This document shows, piece after piece, positions 1 through 12,888 of a DNA stretch of 64,000 nucleotides. The notes below the pieces were generated by a model. The model searched no databases. It was not told the DNA's origin and saw only the letters and a list, made by a program, of their open reading frames with translations. Each line of letters starts with the position of its first letter. The first letter of the stretch is position 1. The stretch lies in assembly GCA_028023455.1 (NCBI GenBank), contig JAQFVV010000551.1, forward strand, positions 248,001 through 312,000. The letters are read 5' to 3'. The position numbers and the translations under genes were made by a program. Source of the DNA: Epiperipatus broadwayi. Lineage: Eukaryota > Onychophora > Udeonychophora > Euonychophora > Peripatidae.

Positions 1-179
1 AGCTTGGTATTTTTAGATCTAGTGTCTGAAATTGCCCTAGCGCCTCACTCTTCTTTATGAGGCTAAAGAGTCGTTTTCAAGATAGAGATTTTTAAATGCT
101 TTGTTTGGCTAGCATTTTTCAATAAAGCTTGTTAGAGCAAATTAGCAGAGCTCTTTATTTTTTATTTACAAGCTTAAAA

Positions 180-660
180 ATTGAGTCATGTGATATATGA
201 GTTTGTCAGCATCTGTTATTTTTTGAGAGTGATATGTTTATCTTTTCTGGTTTTTCTTCAGAACAATATTTTTTTTTTGTTTTTTATTTAGGATGAGCAA
301 TAAAATATTGTTTTTTGGTGATTAACATTTATCAATTAACATATAAATATTTATTACAGAAAAATATAACAAAATAATAAAAGAAATATTATTTTAAGTA
401 ATAAGTGTCAGTGTTGAAATTATAAAATATTATATTTTTCCAATTGGAATAAAAAATAAGCTCACTCTTTTCCAGATATTATTGCTTGCCAATCAGCAGT
501 TAGTAAAAATAAAAAAATATATCAGATCTCTTAACAATGACTGGTATGGGAAAATAAAATGATTGTGTGTTTTCAAAATTAAAAATGCTCTTTTTTGTTT
601 TCCTTCCTTCCTTTCTTATTAGTAGTGATGCTGTAATAAAGCACCCTGCTTAAAAATTTT
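180..660. repeat. Dispersed repeat, copy 1 (second copy near 48.9 kb)
   Basis: A roughly 480-bp stretch recurs in the same orientation at about 48900-49390. Shared landmarks in the same order are TTTAGGATGAGCAATAAAAT, AACAAAATAATAAAA, CAGCAGTTAGTAAAAA and TTAACAATGACTGG. Similarity is moderate with many small indels, so the copies are old. No reading frame, terminal repeat or tRNA-like head was recognised, and the type of element is unknown. Confidence 0.6.
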
Positions 661-845
661 GTAGACCACATTGGACAGTAACACAGTATAATATTCAAAC
701 AATTAACTTTTAGAAAATGCTAACCTATATTTTGATAATTAGATCTATATTGATTCCATCCATTTGCAATAATATCAAAATTCTTGGAATGACATTCTTA
801 CTTCTCTGATTAATTACAAAGAAACAGTATATATAGAAAGTAGTT

Positions 846-1305
846 TTTGGGTTAAACCATATGCTAATTTTGATTACTTCCCAATATTTTGATGAAATAG
901 AATTTTCCATTGTCAAGGTTAACTTTTCAAAGAAAAACTATTAGATCTGAAATAGTAATGAGATTTAGTGTGAGGTAAAGAATGAAATTGAATGTGAAGT
1001 AGTTGAGCATTCAGAATTGTGAAGGTTAACTTTTCAAAGAAAAACCATTAGATCTCAAATAGTAATGAGGATGAGTGAGAGATAAAGAATTAGATTGAGC
1101 ATGAAGTAGTTGCTCAAGTATTTCACACTCAATCTCATCCCTTGAAAACTCAACTACTTTATGTTCAATCTCATTCTTCACCTCACACTCAATCTTATTA
1201 CTATTTGAGATCTAATGGTTTTTCTTTAAAATGTTAACTTTGAAAACGGTGGATACTACTTCATTGAAATGATGGGAAGTATTTAGAAATACTCAGTTTA
1301 ACACC
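846..1305. repeat. Foldback (palindromic) repeat, GGTTAAA family
   Basis: Imperfect inverted repeat. The left arm starts near GGTTAAACC (849) and the right arm ends near GTTTAACACC (1304). An inner block, GTTAACTTTTCAAAGAAAAA followed by a match to AGATCTCAAATAGTAATGA, is found twice on the left (about 918 and 1023) and once inverted on the right (about 1190-1235). The centre lies near 1105-1130. There is no coding capacity. It is related to the smaller foldback at 1696-1840. Confidence 0.6.
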
Positions 1306-1695
1306 AAAATTACTTTATTTACATCATATAACCATGAAAACATTAAATATAATATGTATAACAAAGAAATTCACAACATGAATATATTCAACATTAAATA
1401 GAAATGCTGCAGTAGTGGCAGCATTTAAAGTGGTTCTATAATTACATAGTTGCATATATGAATCATTTAATGCTTATTACAATGTTAAAATTAAAAAATT
1501 CTTTATTTTGTTAATAAAAAATCAATCTGCTAGATCAATTTAAAAACAATAACACAATTAGATTGATTAGGATTCATTTCTTCTACCTTAAATATAAAAG
1601 ACAATCTGTTTCATTTTCTTATTTTAGTATTATAATGTACTAATGTGGAGGGTGTATTATTTACTATAGCAGTATTTAAAGCATATATATAAACT

Positions 1696-1840
1696 ATTAT
1701 TTTTTTGGGTTAAATTATGTGTTATTTTCCATTACATACTGATCTTTCGACAAACTAGCATCCACCATTGTCAAAGTTAACTTTTGTCGAAATATCAGTA
1801 TGTAACGAAAAATAACACACAGTTTAACCCAAAAAATAAT
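1696..1840. repeat. Foldback repeat, GGTTAAA family, small copy
   Basis: A 145-bp inverted repeat with arms of about 60 bp that match almost base for base. The left arm runs ATTATTTTTTTGGGTTAAA through ACATACTGATCTTTCGACAAA. The right arm is its complement, through AACCCAAAAAATAAT. The loop holds CCACCATTGTCAAAGTTAAC, which also occurs in the 846-1305 element. This fits a non-autonomous MITE-like or foldback insertion. Confidence 0.75.
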
Positions 1841-1859
1841 AAATTATCTATATCATACA

Positions 1860-3760
1860 ACCATGAAAACATTAAATATTATATATATAGTCAATTTTTA
1901 ATATGTTTTATGTATGTCATACTAACTTAAAAAGCGAAATGGTTGTTTCAAAATCAAAGGGCAGTCTGATTCGTATGCTGATGGATAATTGTTATATGAT
2001 AGAGCTAAGATTAAAGATTGTGCTAATAAAACAAAAAACATGAATTTGTATAGAATAAATTCCTCATGTGCATTTTAATAATGTCTAGCATTATAATATT
2101 TTTAATAGAGAATCAATAACTTTTCCAATTCTTAATAACTAGACAAACGCATTTTCAACACTGGGCATTGTAACCATGACAAAGCCAATTTATTATTCAT
2201 TATTAGAAAATCTAAATAGATAGATAGATTTCCCCCCCCCCTATATGTTCCAATATGGATTTAAATTGTATGCTACTTGTTCACATCATACCTCATTACT
2301 TTAATTTCTGATAATTAAAGCAATTACCATTTTGCTTTTGCATTCCAAAAACATTGATACTATGGAGTGGTCTTTTTTAGCTCAGTTATATAAGATATAT
2401 GTGATGTTTGATATTCACTATATTAGTTCAAAATTTTCCATAGTAAATTACAGTAAACCTGCACTATTATATTGAATGAAATGTATTAAATATACAATAA
2501 TAAGGTAGCATTATCTAACAATGTCAAAAGTAATAGATTAAAAAATAACAAAAGTCCCCTTTTTAAGGTTTGAATTTTTATACAAATAATATCACTATTG
2601 AGGCATCAATTCCTAACAATATCCATCTATCAACTATTAGTAAACTCCATTTAATTCAATAATCTTTAATATTTTATGAAGATTTGATGAAGATGTTTTA
2701 AAATACTCCATTATTCAAATGCTATTTAAATAAATATGATTGCACTACATCAAAGTCAATCAAATTTTGTACATAGAAGTAATTATTGCAATTTCACTTA
2801 ACCATCTTGTATTAATCTTTAAGCATATATATGTGGCATATATAAATAAACAAATAATATGTAATATACAATAGTAAAGCTATTTGTGGAAATTTGCCTC
2901 CTGGTTTGAGAACTTTCGCTTCTTTTTCGGTCTAGTAAAAATTTAAATAATGTTTGATTACAGCATTTGGCATCCACTTTTTTTATCTATTTGTTTGTTA
3001 ATATTCATCATTATAGGTGCCACATTGTTATTTATGTAAGTATTATATTTATCTGTAATGATTGTTTATTGCAAGGTGCCTTTAAATAGGAAATAAAAGT
3101 ATTATTTCTAATAGGATAAGATGCGGTGCGTGGTTATTTTTTTACTAAATATTAAAGATTATTATTAATTATGTTGGGGTTAGCCATTGCTGCAAGATCT
3201 GAGCTTATAGGAATTAGTGCCTAATTGATAAAGTTGTTGGAGTAACGTTTAAATTCTGAGTGGAAGCTCCCTGATGTTTTGATGGATCTTTGATTAACGT
3301 TCAAGAGCTTAGTCTTATATATTGAAATAAATGAGCACTCGTATTTTATTTCACGTTTATAAATTGACACCAATGATTTTTCATGAACAGAGATTAGCAA
3401 TGTCTATTACTTTGTGCTTTTGCACGCATTGTAATCTAGGACTAAAGGTGTTTCACTAGACGAATATTTTCATCTAAACATCCATTAAAAACATTATCAT
3501 TATATACTACAAATACAATCTAAAACAAAACTTATATAGACTTATTACGTTTTTTAAAAAAGAATTTCATAATACAATTTTTTTTATATCTTCAAAAAAA
3601 AAAAAAGAATAATTAATATTATATAACAGGTTTAATGCACATAAATTTTGTTGTTAATACATATAATAATAAATTCTAGATTAAAAAAATAATTATTATA
3701 ACTTTTAAAAATAAAGAGATTAATAATCATGTGGTTAATTGGTTATTGCTAAGTAAATCT
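1860..3760. other. AT-rich non-coding stretch
   Basis: I see no gene, RNA gene or clear repeat here apart from short A/T runs and a C10 tract near 2232. It lies upstream of the HGSNAT exons and is presumably intronic, because earlier exons of that gene are not recognisable inside the window. Confidence 0.4.
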
Positions 3761-3956
3761 GCAGTATTCACGGTCAAGGTATAAACACATATAATGTATA
3801 ATGAATATGTAAATAATAATTGTTATAAATATAACGAATGTGTAAAACAATAATAATAATTGTATAAATGTAGAATAAAAGTAATAACTGTAATGTATAA
3901 TAAATATGTAAAATAACTGTATAGTAATTAAGAATAACGATTGTGTAAAATTGCAA

Positions 3957-4390
3957 TGTTGTTAAATCATAGAAAGTTGTATAATAATAGAAAGCCCAGC
4001 TGACCTTATAGGGTCAGAAAACTATGTAAAATACCATATATGGTGAGAAACGTGAAAATACTGTGTGTATGTGAAAACGTAAGTGAAAACACCATATATG
4101 GTTAAGAATGTAAAAGACTCCAGAAGTCTTGAGGGGTATATAAACCCCCATAACCTGATCTAATTGTTCTGAGTACGTTCTGAGTTTTAATTTAGTCAGA
4201 GACTCCTGCCTCTGTAAGTCCAAAAGCAGGACTAGGGTATTTTTATGCAGGTCGCCACGACCTTTTATTATTTTATTACGCCTTATAATAGGCAATGTAT
4301 ATAGTTAAAATTATTTGTATTAAAGTATAATCTTACCATCTCAATTCTGCCTTTGTCCATTTATTTACTTGCTGGTCATAAGACACAGCA
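3957..4390 (+). mobile_element. Possible solo LTR (boundaries uncertain)
   Basis: The block starts TGTTG near 3957 and ends in a run of CA dinucleotides around 4385-4390. It contains two copies of ACCATATATGG (about 4033 and 4091), a TATA-like GGGTATATAAACCCCC at about 4134, and downstream GC-richer sequence with an AATC/TTAAAG polyadenylation-like region near 4320. This promoter-plus-polyA layout resembles a retrotransposon LTR. The flanks (GCAA and GCAT) only nearly match, so no target-site duplication is proven. No coding region adjoins it. Other explanations, such as a promoter or an unrelated repeat, remain open. Confidence 0.3.
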
Positions 4391-4656
4391 TAATCATATA
4401 GACGATCAAGCAATAAAATGATAATTGAACATTATAATTTTATATAATAGCCTAAGATTTTAATCAATCCAGAAACACTAGCTTTTAAATACAGTACACT
4501 ATTACTATGCTAAGCTACATAGATTATTTCAAAATTATATATCGGAATAGCTTTATTGTTCAAGATTTCTTTTCTTGAGAGGATCACAAATGTGATCATA
4601 ATTAAGACTCAATTTGTTTTATTTATAAAATTTATGATTATTTTAAACTTTTGTAG

Positions 4657-4769
4657 GTCACTTTCCTTTGTGTTAGTTACTAGTGGAATGAGTTTCTTAA
4701 TTTTATCCTTTCTATATTTTGTTATTGATATTCGTCAGTGGTGGAATGGACAGCCATTTGTATACCCTG
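4657..4769 (+). CDS. HGSNAT: HGSNAT penultimate exon (heparan-alpha-glucosaminide N-acetyltransferase)
   Basis: The exon follows acceptor TTTTGTAG and ends at donor G|GTAAGTTA. It starts by completing a codon split as XX|G (probably the Trp of a WSLS motif) and ends one base into a Gly codon. The translation SLSFVLVTSG... then DIRQWWNGQPFVYPG matches what I remember of the animal HGSNAT C-terminal region, where a hydrophobic helix is followed by (D)V..LW.G.PF.YPG. HGSNAT is a multi-pass lysosomal membrane enzyme that moves the acetyl group of cytosolic acetyl-CoA onto terminal glucosamine of heparan sulfate in the lumen, a step of heparan sulfate breakdown. Upstream exons were not found between 1 and 4650 and must lie to the left or be unrecognised. 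Confidence 0.88.
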
Positions 4770-5269
4770 GTAAGTTATATAACTTAATTACGGTTTCATC
4801 GAAAAAATTTTTTTTTAATTTACTATATGAAATGATAAAAATCACTAAGTACAATAATTGTGGAACATAATGATAAACTATCATTATTAGTGAAATAGTA
4901 TTTTTACAAAATCAATAAAAATTAAATCATTATATAATTCTCCTAGTTTACATACATCATCTGTATTAATAACGTTAATCTACTCTAGAATAATCAATGA
5001 ATTCAGATTATAGTTATAATCTACAATGAAATCCCCACTCCATTTGCAAACGATTATCTATAAATCATATATAAATGTTAAATTAATATTTAACTAAATG
5101 TGCTCCAAAGCCAACCAAAAAATCATAATAAAAATTAGATTTACCTAATTTTTAGTTCTAAGATGTGCTTTTACCCTTCAAAAGTAAATCTTTCTAGATC
5201 ATTCCCTTTTTTCACTGTCGAGATTCTTGCTAACTATTTCTCTAAAATATCTTAGTCTATCTGAAACAA

Positions 5270-5540
5270 TGACAAACCTTCCATACAGTAGTGCCACTCA
5301 TTATTAGCAATAGTAACTAATGTGTACAAGAATATTTGTGCATAAAATCTCTATCTAATGCCTACCCATCCCATATGCCCAGATTAGTTTTGAGCTTATG
5401 GCTTTCATCAGTGAGAAGCCTTGGATCTGAGAGCACCATACCTACATCTTATGATCTAATGCAACCCTCTAGTAGCCATCTTTTATCTTTTAAGTTAACT
5501 ATAAGGATTTCAATCCAACATGAAAATGGATAATATTTTC
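5270..5540. repeat. Single arm of the GGCAAAACT foldback family
   Basis: This carries the family sequence in one orientation: CCATACAGTAGTGCCACTCA, then GTGCATAAAATC, GCCTACCCATCC, GAGAAGCCTTGGATCTGAGA and CTAATGCAACCCTC. The same blocks form both arms of the foldbacks at 6349-6761 and 47704-48408. No inverted partner is visible here, so it is a partial or solo arm. Confidence 0.65.
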
Positions 5541-6348
5541 AAATTAAGCTAATTTACTTGTATAATATAGATCTGAACTCAGTTCAATATCTATACATTT
5601 TGATGTCTTTGGTTTTTTAATAACCCATCAAATTAAGATGCATCATTATTCACTGGTTAAACTGAACTTAATTACTATTATTAACTATTAGATATATTTC
5701 ACTTTAATCAGATTCACATTCATTTTTAATAATCACATTATTATTATTTTTAAAAATAATAATAATTTTGTTCTCTTTAATTAATTATATCCAATATCTT
5801 AAATATAATAAACTGTAAGTGCTAGCAACTAATTGGTTATCATCTGTAAGTCATACCACCATAGGCAATGATTAAATAAGCCAATAAAATATCAGTATGT
5901 CATCAAAGCAACAGTCATGTGATAAATAAATAATCTAAATGGAAATGCTTTATCATTTGAAATCATGAAAAGTTAGAATGCCAGAAACATTGGAATTGGA
6001 GTCATCTGAGGATCTTATGCTCCAAAATCTGACTCTCTCTCTTTCCCTATAATAAATAGAAATCTATTTATTATCTTGATCTAAAATCTTAAATGAATAT
6101 TGATGAAAACCCTAATTGAAACAAATTAAGATTAAAACTGTCCAGAAATTTTAAATAAACTTCATTCATCAAAGAAATACAAATTGTTTGAAAACAGATC
6201 AATAAGTAAATCATTTTTATAATCTTTCAAACCAATTGAGTATTCAATTATCCCAATTAATCATGACCATTGAGATTTTAAATGCCAGAGATGAGAAATG
6301 CTATTGATTTTAATGTTTATCTCATATTTTGATAACTCTTGATATTTC

Positions 6349-6761
6349 AAATAGGCAAAACTCTCTCCATACAGTAGGGCCACTCAAAGCAAGACAGGGT
6401 AATCAATGGATGCCAGAAGGCTTGTGCATAAAATCCCTGTCTAGTGCCTACTCATCCAATACACCCAAACTAGTTTCTAGCTTGTCACTATTTGTGTGTT
6501 TTCAATTTTATTCTCATAGTTTTGTAGTTATGTAGAGATAAAAAGTGGCTGCTGGAGGTTTGTATTAGATCCTAAGATCTAGGTGCAGTGCTCTCAGATC
6601 CAAGGCTCCTCACTGATGAAGGCCACAAGCCAGAAACTAGTTTGGGGATATTGGATGAGTAGGCACTAGATAGGGATTTTATGCACAAGCCTTCTGGCGT
6701 CAATTGATTACTTTGTCTTGCTTTAAGTGGCACTACTGTATGGAAAGAGGTTTGCCTATTT
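6349..6761. repeat. Foldback repeat, GGCAAAACT family
   Basis: A 413-bp palindrome. The left arm runs from AAATAGGCAAAACTCT through ACTCATCCAATACACCCAAA to CTAGTTTCTAGCTTGT. The right arm is the inverted counterpart, ending GGTTTGCCTATTT. Arms are about 150-170 bp around a central region near 6500-6610 (TCAATTTTATTCTCATAG and AGATCTAGGTGCAGTGCTCT). The short open frames on either strand here are by-products of the palindrome. Confidence 0.8.
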
Positions 6762-9700
6762 TAACAACAGTTATGAGCAAGCATGGGAAATAGTGATCTT
6801 GATATTTCAGTTGAATGTCTCCAGGTTCTACCAGAATCTGGAAGATGATTTATATTGTGTTTAAATCTCCAATCTTATTAGACATGTGCCCTTCTGTTTT
6901 GCATTTTCTTGATGTAATAAATGACAATATAGCCAGGGTATTCACTTTTAAAGCTATAAATAAATTGATGATAAAAAGCAAATGAAAGGCTTCTTCTCAT
7001 CTTTTTTCCATTTCAATCTATTACCACAACACAACTCAATTCTAGCATAAGTCAGGAGTCATGATTCTCTCTAATCTGTATATTGAAACACCAATAAAAA
7101 AAATAAATCTAATAAAACAATATAATAAAGATCATAATATATTTACTTTATGCAAAACTATTTGCAGTGTCAGCATTAGTTATTTTTTATAGGAGTTATT
7201 TTGCTTCTATCAGATTCACAATGACATTATTTAGTTATAACAGGTATTTTAAATGAGCTTAACGTTTATTTTTTTGTACTCCTCAAATGATCTCTTTCTT
7301 TAATTAATTGATTTTCTGATTTAAATATTGTAACACTCATTATACTGTTGATTCTAATTTAACTCTAACATAATTGCAAGCACATTATGCATACTAGTGT
7401 AATTTTAACATATATATATGTGTGTGTGTGCATGCGTGCATGTTCATGATTTTGAAGTACATTATTTTGAAAATGAATTTTATCCCCAACATTTTACACA
7501 TTTTCTCATTATTTGGCATAATCTTCTTGATAAAAGCTTTAAAGTCACTTAATAGCATTGTCGACATTGTATAATGTAATTAAAAGATACCAGAATTGAA
7601 ATATCTTGCAGGGTATAAATTATAAAATTACTAAGACATATATATGTTCATTACGTCAATCACCATTCATTAAATATAATCAAATATATGTAAGAAAATT
7701 CTAAATCCTTAATCAAAAATGCAAGTCATGCGAAATAAGAATTTAATCTTTTCTATGGAGCATGTATAGCAAGACCACATTAATTTCATATGACAAATAA
7801 AAATAACCTTTTCATTAATACATATATTATTCAAACATCTATATAGGGCTTATGATATAGGGCTACATTAACTGTTCATGAAAATCACATAAAAATAAAT
7901 CCACACTAAACTTTTTCTTAATTCACATTAGCTGACAAATATATAATAAATGGTTATCCTATAAATAATATTATTTCCTAAGTTAAATGCATATGTGCAT
8001 TTAACTATCCAAATCCTTCTGTTAGGATTCAGCATTATTAACCTAAATTGCTTGCAATATATTCTAATTACTCAACACTTTTTATGTGGTTAAACTTATT
8101 CCAATTAAGTAAAACAGGCTTATAACTAAGTTCAGATATTTCTAATATTGATATAAATTTTCACATTTAATAACTCAATTCATTTCCAAAGCATGCACTT
8201 AAAAAATTGAATTCAGCATTATACAGTACATTTACACATACATCTTTCTTGCACTAACATTAACTTTATTCTAGTAATTACAATATTTAATATTAACTGA
8301 TATTTCATGCACTTAAAAATATCAATCTTTAATTTGTAATCTATTCACAAATTCATTTTTATTTAAATCCTTTCATATATAAAATTATCTTCCTACCTGT
8401 AAGAAAAACTCTGAGCCCCACCTGAAGCTTCATAATAAAACATTTATTGTTAAAAGAAGATTGCCACAGTTTGAGATTGTTGATTGTTATCTCTATTGGG
8501 ATTGTCTAAGTTTTGATTGGTTTCTAATGGAAACAACTGTGTTTATTAAAATATATTTGAAGATCTTGCTTTTTATTTCTTTTATGTTTTTTCAATCACA
8601 ATTGCATCATTACAGTAAATTAGAATACATTTCAATAATAAATGAAAACATAATAAAAAATCATTATATTGAAAAAGAAACATGATTATGTAAAAAAAAA
8701 ATCTTTTTTTAGAAGTAAATTGAGAGTGAGCTAAATTTTATATGGTATTCCATTGCTATATATTTTATTTATCCAACAATAAGCTTAACATTAATTTCCA
8801 CATTTGTTTTTCTTTTTTTTTTTAAAACAGAGAGATACACTGTTATAATATTGATTTAAATATAACATATTTTAGCCATTCCATTATAAATATCTTATCA
8901 TATTATATGATAAATTAGTAATTTAAGTTTCAAATATTTTCTCATATTGTTAGTTATTAAAACATTGATAGTAGCAGGAATAAATAATTATAATAATAGT
9001 TTCATATTAAAACACTAATGAGAAGATTAAATAGTTCAATTCAGTAGATCTAATACTAACTTATTCTAAGATCATGTAAAAGTTTATAAGCAAAGAGAGA
9101 AAGATTTATATAATATAGCAAACAAATTCTTATGTAATACACCATTTGTCAATTGTTTTGATACGAGTAAACTTTTTCCATAGACATAAGCAAGAATACC
9201 AGCAATAGTGCAGTTTTGTCAAAGCCATTCTATGTATTTTTCCCATTCTCTTATTGTTGTGACAAGTAATATTAATGTGGCCCTCTTATGGGTTGACTAG
9301 TTATTTTTCTATTCCATATGAATGCTGCTTTAAATAAAGACAAAATTTTAGATGCATTTTTTTAAAAAAAAAAATTAACTGTTTCTTTAAGCAAAAAAAA
9401 AAAAATTCATTTTTTTAATCGTTTATCATTTCCTTAATAATTTCTGTACACACACACCTATTTTTTCTCTTTTTATAACTTATCCAATTGATCAGCTGAT
9501 GTACTAAAATCACTCAATCAATAAAATCAATTTCACTCTTTTAATTTCTATTTTTAGACTTAATTAAAAGAAAGAAAGTAAAAAAATATTTTAAAAATAG
9601 CAATTTAATTACATAATATTTGAACTTTTAATAAAATACCCTTTTTTGATAATTATTTAATAAACTAAATACTATTAAACTAGCATTATATAATAAACAA

Positions 9701-10389
9701 ATTTCTTCTCATACATTTAATTATCACATATTAAGCACAAGTCAAATTTCATTTTAATATCTTTTAACAAAGATAATTATTAGCATTATCAAATTAAATA
9801 TTGTAAAATAATACACATGTAAGCACACAGACATACACATCTATAATTAGAAATGTGTTCATTGGGCCCTGCTTTTTCCTTACATAATATTTCCTAATGA
9901 TTAATTTAAAATATTAAGTTAACTAACTTTGCATATTTAATTTATCATTATTAAAATTAAACTTACTTGAAGTGTAATTTATATTGTTTTATAAATACCA
10001 GCATAATACTTATTCTTGAACATATTACTATTAAAACTTTGACTTTTAATAGATTATTAACATGCATTTTAAATATTATTTAATACATTGATAAAATTAT
10101 ATAAAGTAACTTTAAGTATAATTACTTTAATTTTAGTCTTAAATAGTCACAAAGAATATCCCTCATCTAAAAATTAAAATTTTTACCATTTTGTGCATCT
10201 AACTATTTTAATTAGGGCACAAGGCTCAATTAAAATGGGTACAATATATAATTTTCAGATTGTTTGTTTTCTGTCAACTTGCATTACTATGACAGAATAA
10301 TTATTTTATATAAATTTAGGTACTAATTACTTAGCCAGGCTTGGTCGCTTGATAGTGTTGTTGCCAGTCAAAAACAATACAATGCAACA

Positions 10390-11295
10390 TTACTGGGTTG
10401 CAATTTTTAAAATACGGTGACTTTTTTTGATCCCTTTAATTTTTTCTACTCTGTCTTTAATATTTCATTTTTAGAGGGGTTTTTTTTGGCTGTACGGCGA
10501 TTTTTTTTTTTTTTTTTTGGCTTTAACTTTTACTTTTTAAATCAATTTTTATTATCTTTTTTTAAAATTAAAAACAAACAAAAAATAACTCCTGTCTCTA
10601 ACTTTTACAAAGTATTTCACAATCCACTCCCCTCCCCCCCCCCCAAAAAAAATTAAAATAAGATCAAAACTTTAGAGTTTTTCAACTTTCTCTTTTTTAA
10701 AAAAAAAAAAATACGGCGATTTTTTTTTTCTTATATGGCAGCTTTTTTTGTTTGGCTTTATTTGTATACTGCTGATATTCTAAAACTTTTATTTTTAAAA
10801 CCAATTTTTATTACCTTTTTTAAAAAATAAAAACAAATCAAAAATAACTTTTGTCTCTATCTTTTGTCTCAGTGAAGACAAAGTATTTCTCAATCCACTC
10901 CCCCAAAAAAAATTTAAATAAGGTCAAAACTTTTGACTTTTTTAACTTTTGTTCTTTTTTTTAAAGATGGCGACTATATGGCAACTTTTGGGGCGCTTTA
11001 TTTGTATTGTGCAATGTCTATTTTGCCATTTTTAAAAACAACTTTTTCTATTAATTACATTTTTTGATCCTTTCAACACACCACCCCCCAAAAATTACAA
11101 TAACATCAAAACTTCAGACTTTTACAGTTTTGTTTTCTTTTCTCATATTTAAAATATGGCAACCGTTTTGGCTATACGGCGATTTGTATTACACAATTTT
11201 TATTTTGCTCTTTTTTAAAAAAAACTTTTACTATTAATGACATTTTTTGATCCTTTTATTTTTTCTTACTACGTCTTTAATATTTTATTTTTAGA
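10390..11295. repeat. Degenerate tandem array of poly-T/poly-A units
   Basis: Four or so diverged units, each containing (T/A)ACGGCGA or (T/A)TGGCAAC, a long T run, AAAAACAA(C/A)TTTTT, CAATCCACTCCCCC-like C runs, and TCAAAACTT(T/C)AGA. The markers fall near 10494, 10712, 10966 and 11152, so the spacing is irregular at about 190-255 bp. The whole is bracketed by nearly the same sentence, TTTTTTGATCC(C/-)TTTAATTTTTTCT...GTCTTTAATATTT(C/T)ATTTTTAG, at 10427 and 11245. A long open frame across it is a low-complexity artefact. Confidence 0.55.
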
Positions 11296-11889
11296 AATCG
11301 AATACCTTCATTTGCAGGAGCCTGCCTGACATCGGTAAGTGGCACAGTTTGTGCATCATTTTATTTGTCTCGTATAATTTCTCACGAAAATATGAATTTT
11401 CGCATGAGCTCAGCCAAATCGTGTTCACCTATCCTTTCCCAATGTTTTGCACATTCCAAGTTGTGTAGGGAAGGGTGGAGACAGTATGACAATTCTTAGT
11501 GAGTCAGACTGCATGATTTATGTCTATGTAGATATCAAAACTTGTGGCCACTTGAAATCCAAACACTGTCAGACAATATGATAGTGACCAGTGAATTGTG
11601 CAAATTTGCATAAAGTGTCATGAAGCACAAAACAGTAATGTTTCTGTGCAATGCCATCAAGTGGCCTGCAATGGCTAAGATAAACACAACTGTTTTCTTA
11701 GCCATAAGTGTAGACTACATAAATGGCATTTGGATTAGCAACAACACCAACAGGTGGCCAAGACTGGCTAAGTAATTAGTACCTAAATTTATGTGTGTTG
11801 CTTATTGAAAGCTAAAAGGACTTATTGAGAAATGCTAACAATATTAATATTTTTTATTAGTTATTCATTAGACTAGAGATTATCCACTT

Positions 11890-12230
11890 AATGAATAATA
11901 ATTCTGTAATTAATTTTTACTGCACCACTCTCATGCAAGGTGGGACTGGTTTTTATCCACTTTTAACACCTTATAGAGGGTTGTAATTTTAAACATATAA
12001 TCAAAGACATGTAAAAAAGATGTATCATATGTGTAAGAGATTGCTATATGAGTCAATTGATGAGTGCTGTTTTGATACAAAATGTACATCTTCGAGGAAT
12101 ATACATTTTTTTTAATGTTTTTGGTCATATGTTTATGATTACACTTCTCCACAAGATGTTAAAAGCAGATACAAACCAGTCCCTCCTTTGCATGTCAGTG
12201 GTAGAGTGAAAATTACACTACAGAAGTATT
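11890..12230. repeat. Foldback repeat (GGACTGGTTTTTATCC family)
   Basis: Imperfect palindrome. The left arm reads TGCACCACTCTCATGCAAGG then GGGACTGGTTTTTATCCACT. The right arm, reverse-complemented, reads TCACTCTACCACTGACATGC then GGGACTGGTTTGTATCTGC. Inner parts (TTGTAATTTTAAACATATAATCA against its inverted partner) also pair, with the centre near 12060. No coding capacity. Confidence 0.65.
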
Positions 12231-12483
12231 ATGCTAACAATATATTTATTTGCTTTATGTTTCCCCCCAAAAATGAGTCTAAAATACCAAAAAGAATTTA
12301 TTATTGTAACAAAAATTGATATGGTTACTGCTTTCCACCAGTCTGTATCATAAAAATTGAAAAATATATATATTAAAATGCCTTGAGCAAATTTTCATAA
12401 AGAAAAATAATGACAATGTTGGAAAGGGTTTAATAAAATGATAAAGCTTTTCCAAAATTGATTCTTCATTTTTGTGAAACATT

Positions 12484-12732
12484 GCATTATGTATATACTT
12501 ATATGTTGGACTATTTCCATTGTCTAACATTAAATACTGAATATCTTTGGAAAATGTTTAAACTTTATTTAAATTTTCAAATGACATTCAACTATTAGTA
12601 ATAGCACAAAGGTTAGTACACAGGTTAGTAACCTACTAATAATTGAATATAATTGAAAAATTTAAATAAAGGTTATAATTTATGTAAAGAGATGATGGAA
12701 ATAATCCAACATATAATTACAACTAAAATGCC
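12484..12732. repeat. Foldback repeat (ATATGTTGGACTATTTCC family), short form
   Basis: The left arm starts GCATTATGTATATACTTATA then TGTTGGACTATTTCCATTGT. The right arm ends in the inverted match GGAAATAATCCAACATATAA through AATGCC. The arms are the same sequence that forms the outer arms of the larger palindrome at 16876-17482, but this copy lacks the central tRNA-like parts found there. Its right end lies about 160 bp before the terminal HGSNAT exon. Confidence 0.7.
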
Positions 12733-12888
12733 ATCATTACAAATATTCAGACAGGTACTCCATTATGTATCTTTTTATAAACATCAATTTTATGTTTACC
12801 ATGTTTATTTTATACTTTTGCTATTTTATTGTTACTTATTTATTTTTTTACAATATTTACTTATTATATATATATATTCTTTTTTTAG

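Larger units (their letters stand above)
4770..12888 (+). other. HGSNAT: HGSNAT last intron (8.1 kb)
   Basis: The intron begins GTAAGT and ends TTTTTTTAG after a pyrimidine-rich, AT-dinucleotide tract. It is loaded with repeats: an arm of the GGCAAAACT foldback family (5270-5540), a full foldback (6349-6761), a degenerate poly-T tandem array (10390-11295), and two more foldbacks (about 11890-12230 and 12484-12732). The remainder is A/T-rich, with nothing coding that I can support. Confidence 0.8.

Noticed and set aside
4556-4870. 104-codon continuous plus-strand frame
   Set aside because: Only 4657-4769 is exon; the rest is flanking intron that happens to be open.
10417-10656. 79-codon Phe-rich frame
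   Set aside because: Translation of poly-T repeat units in the tandem array; no protein meaning.
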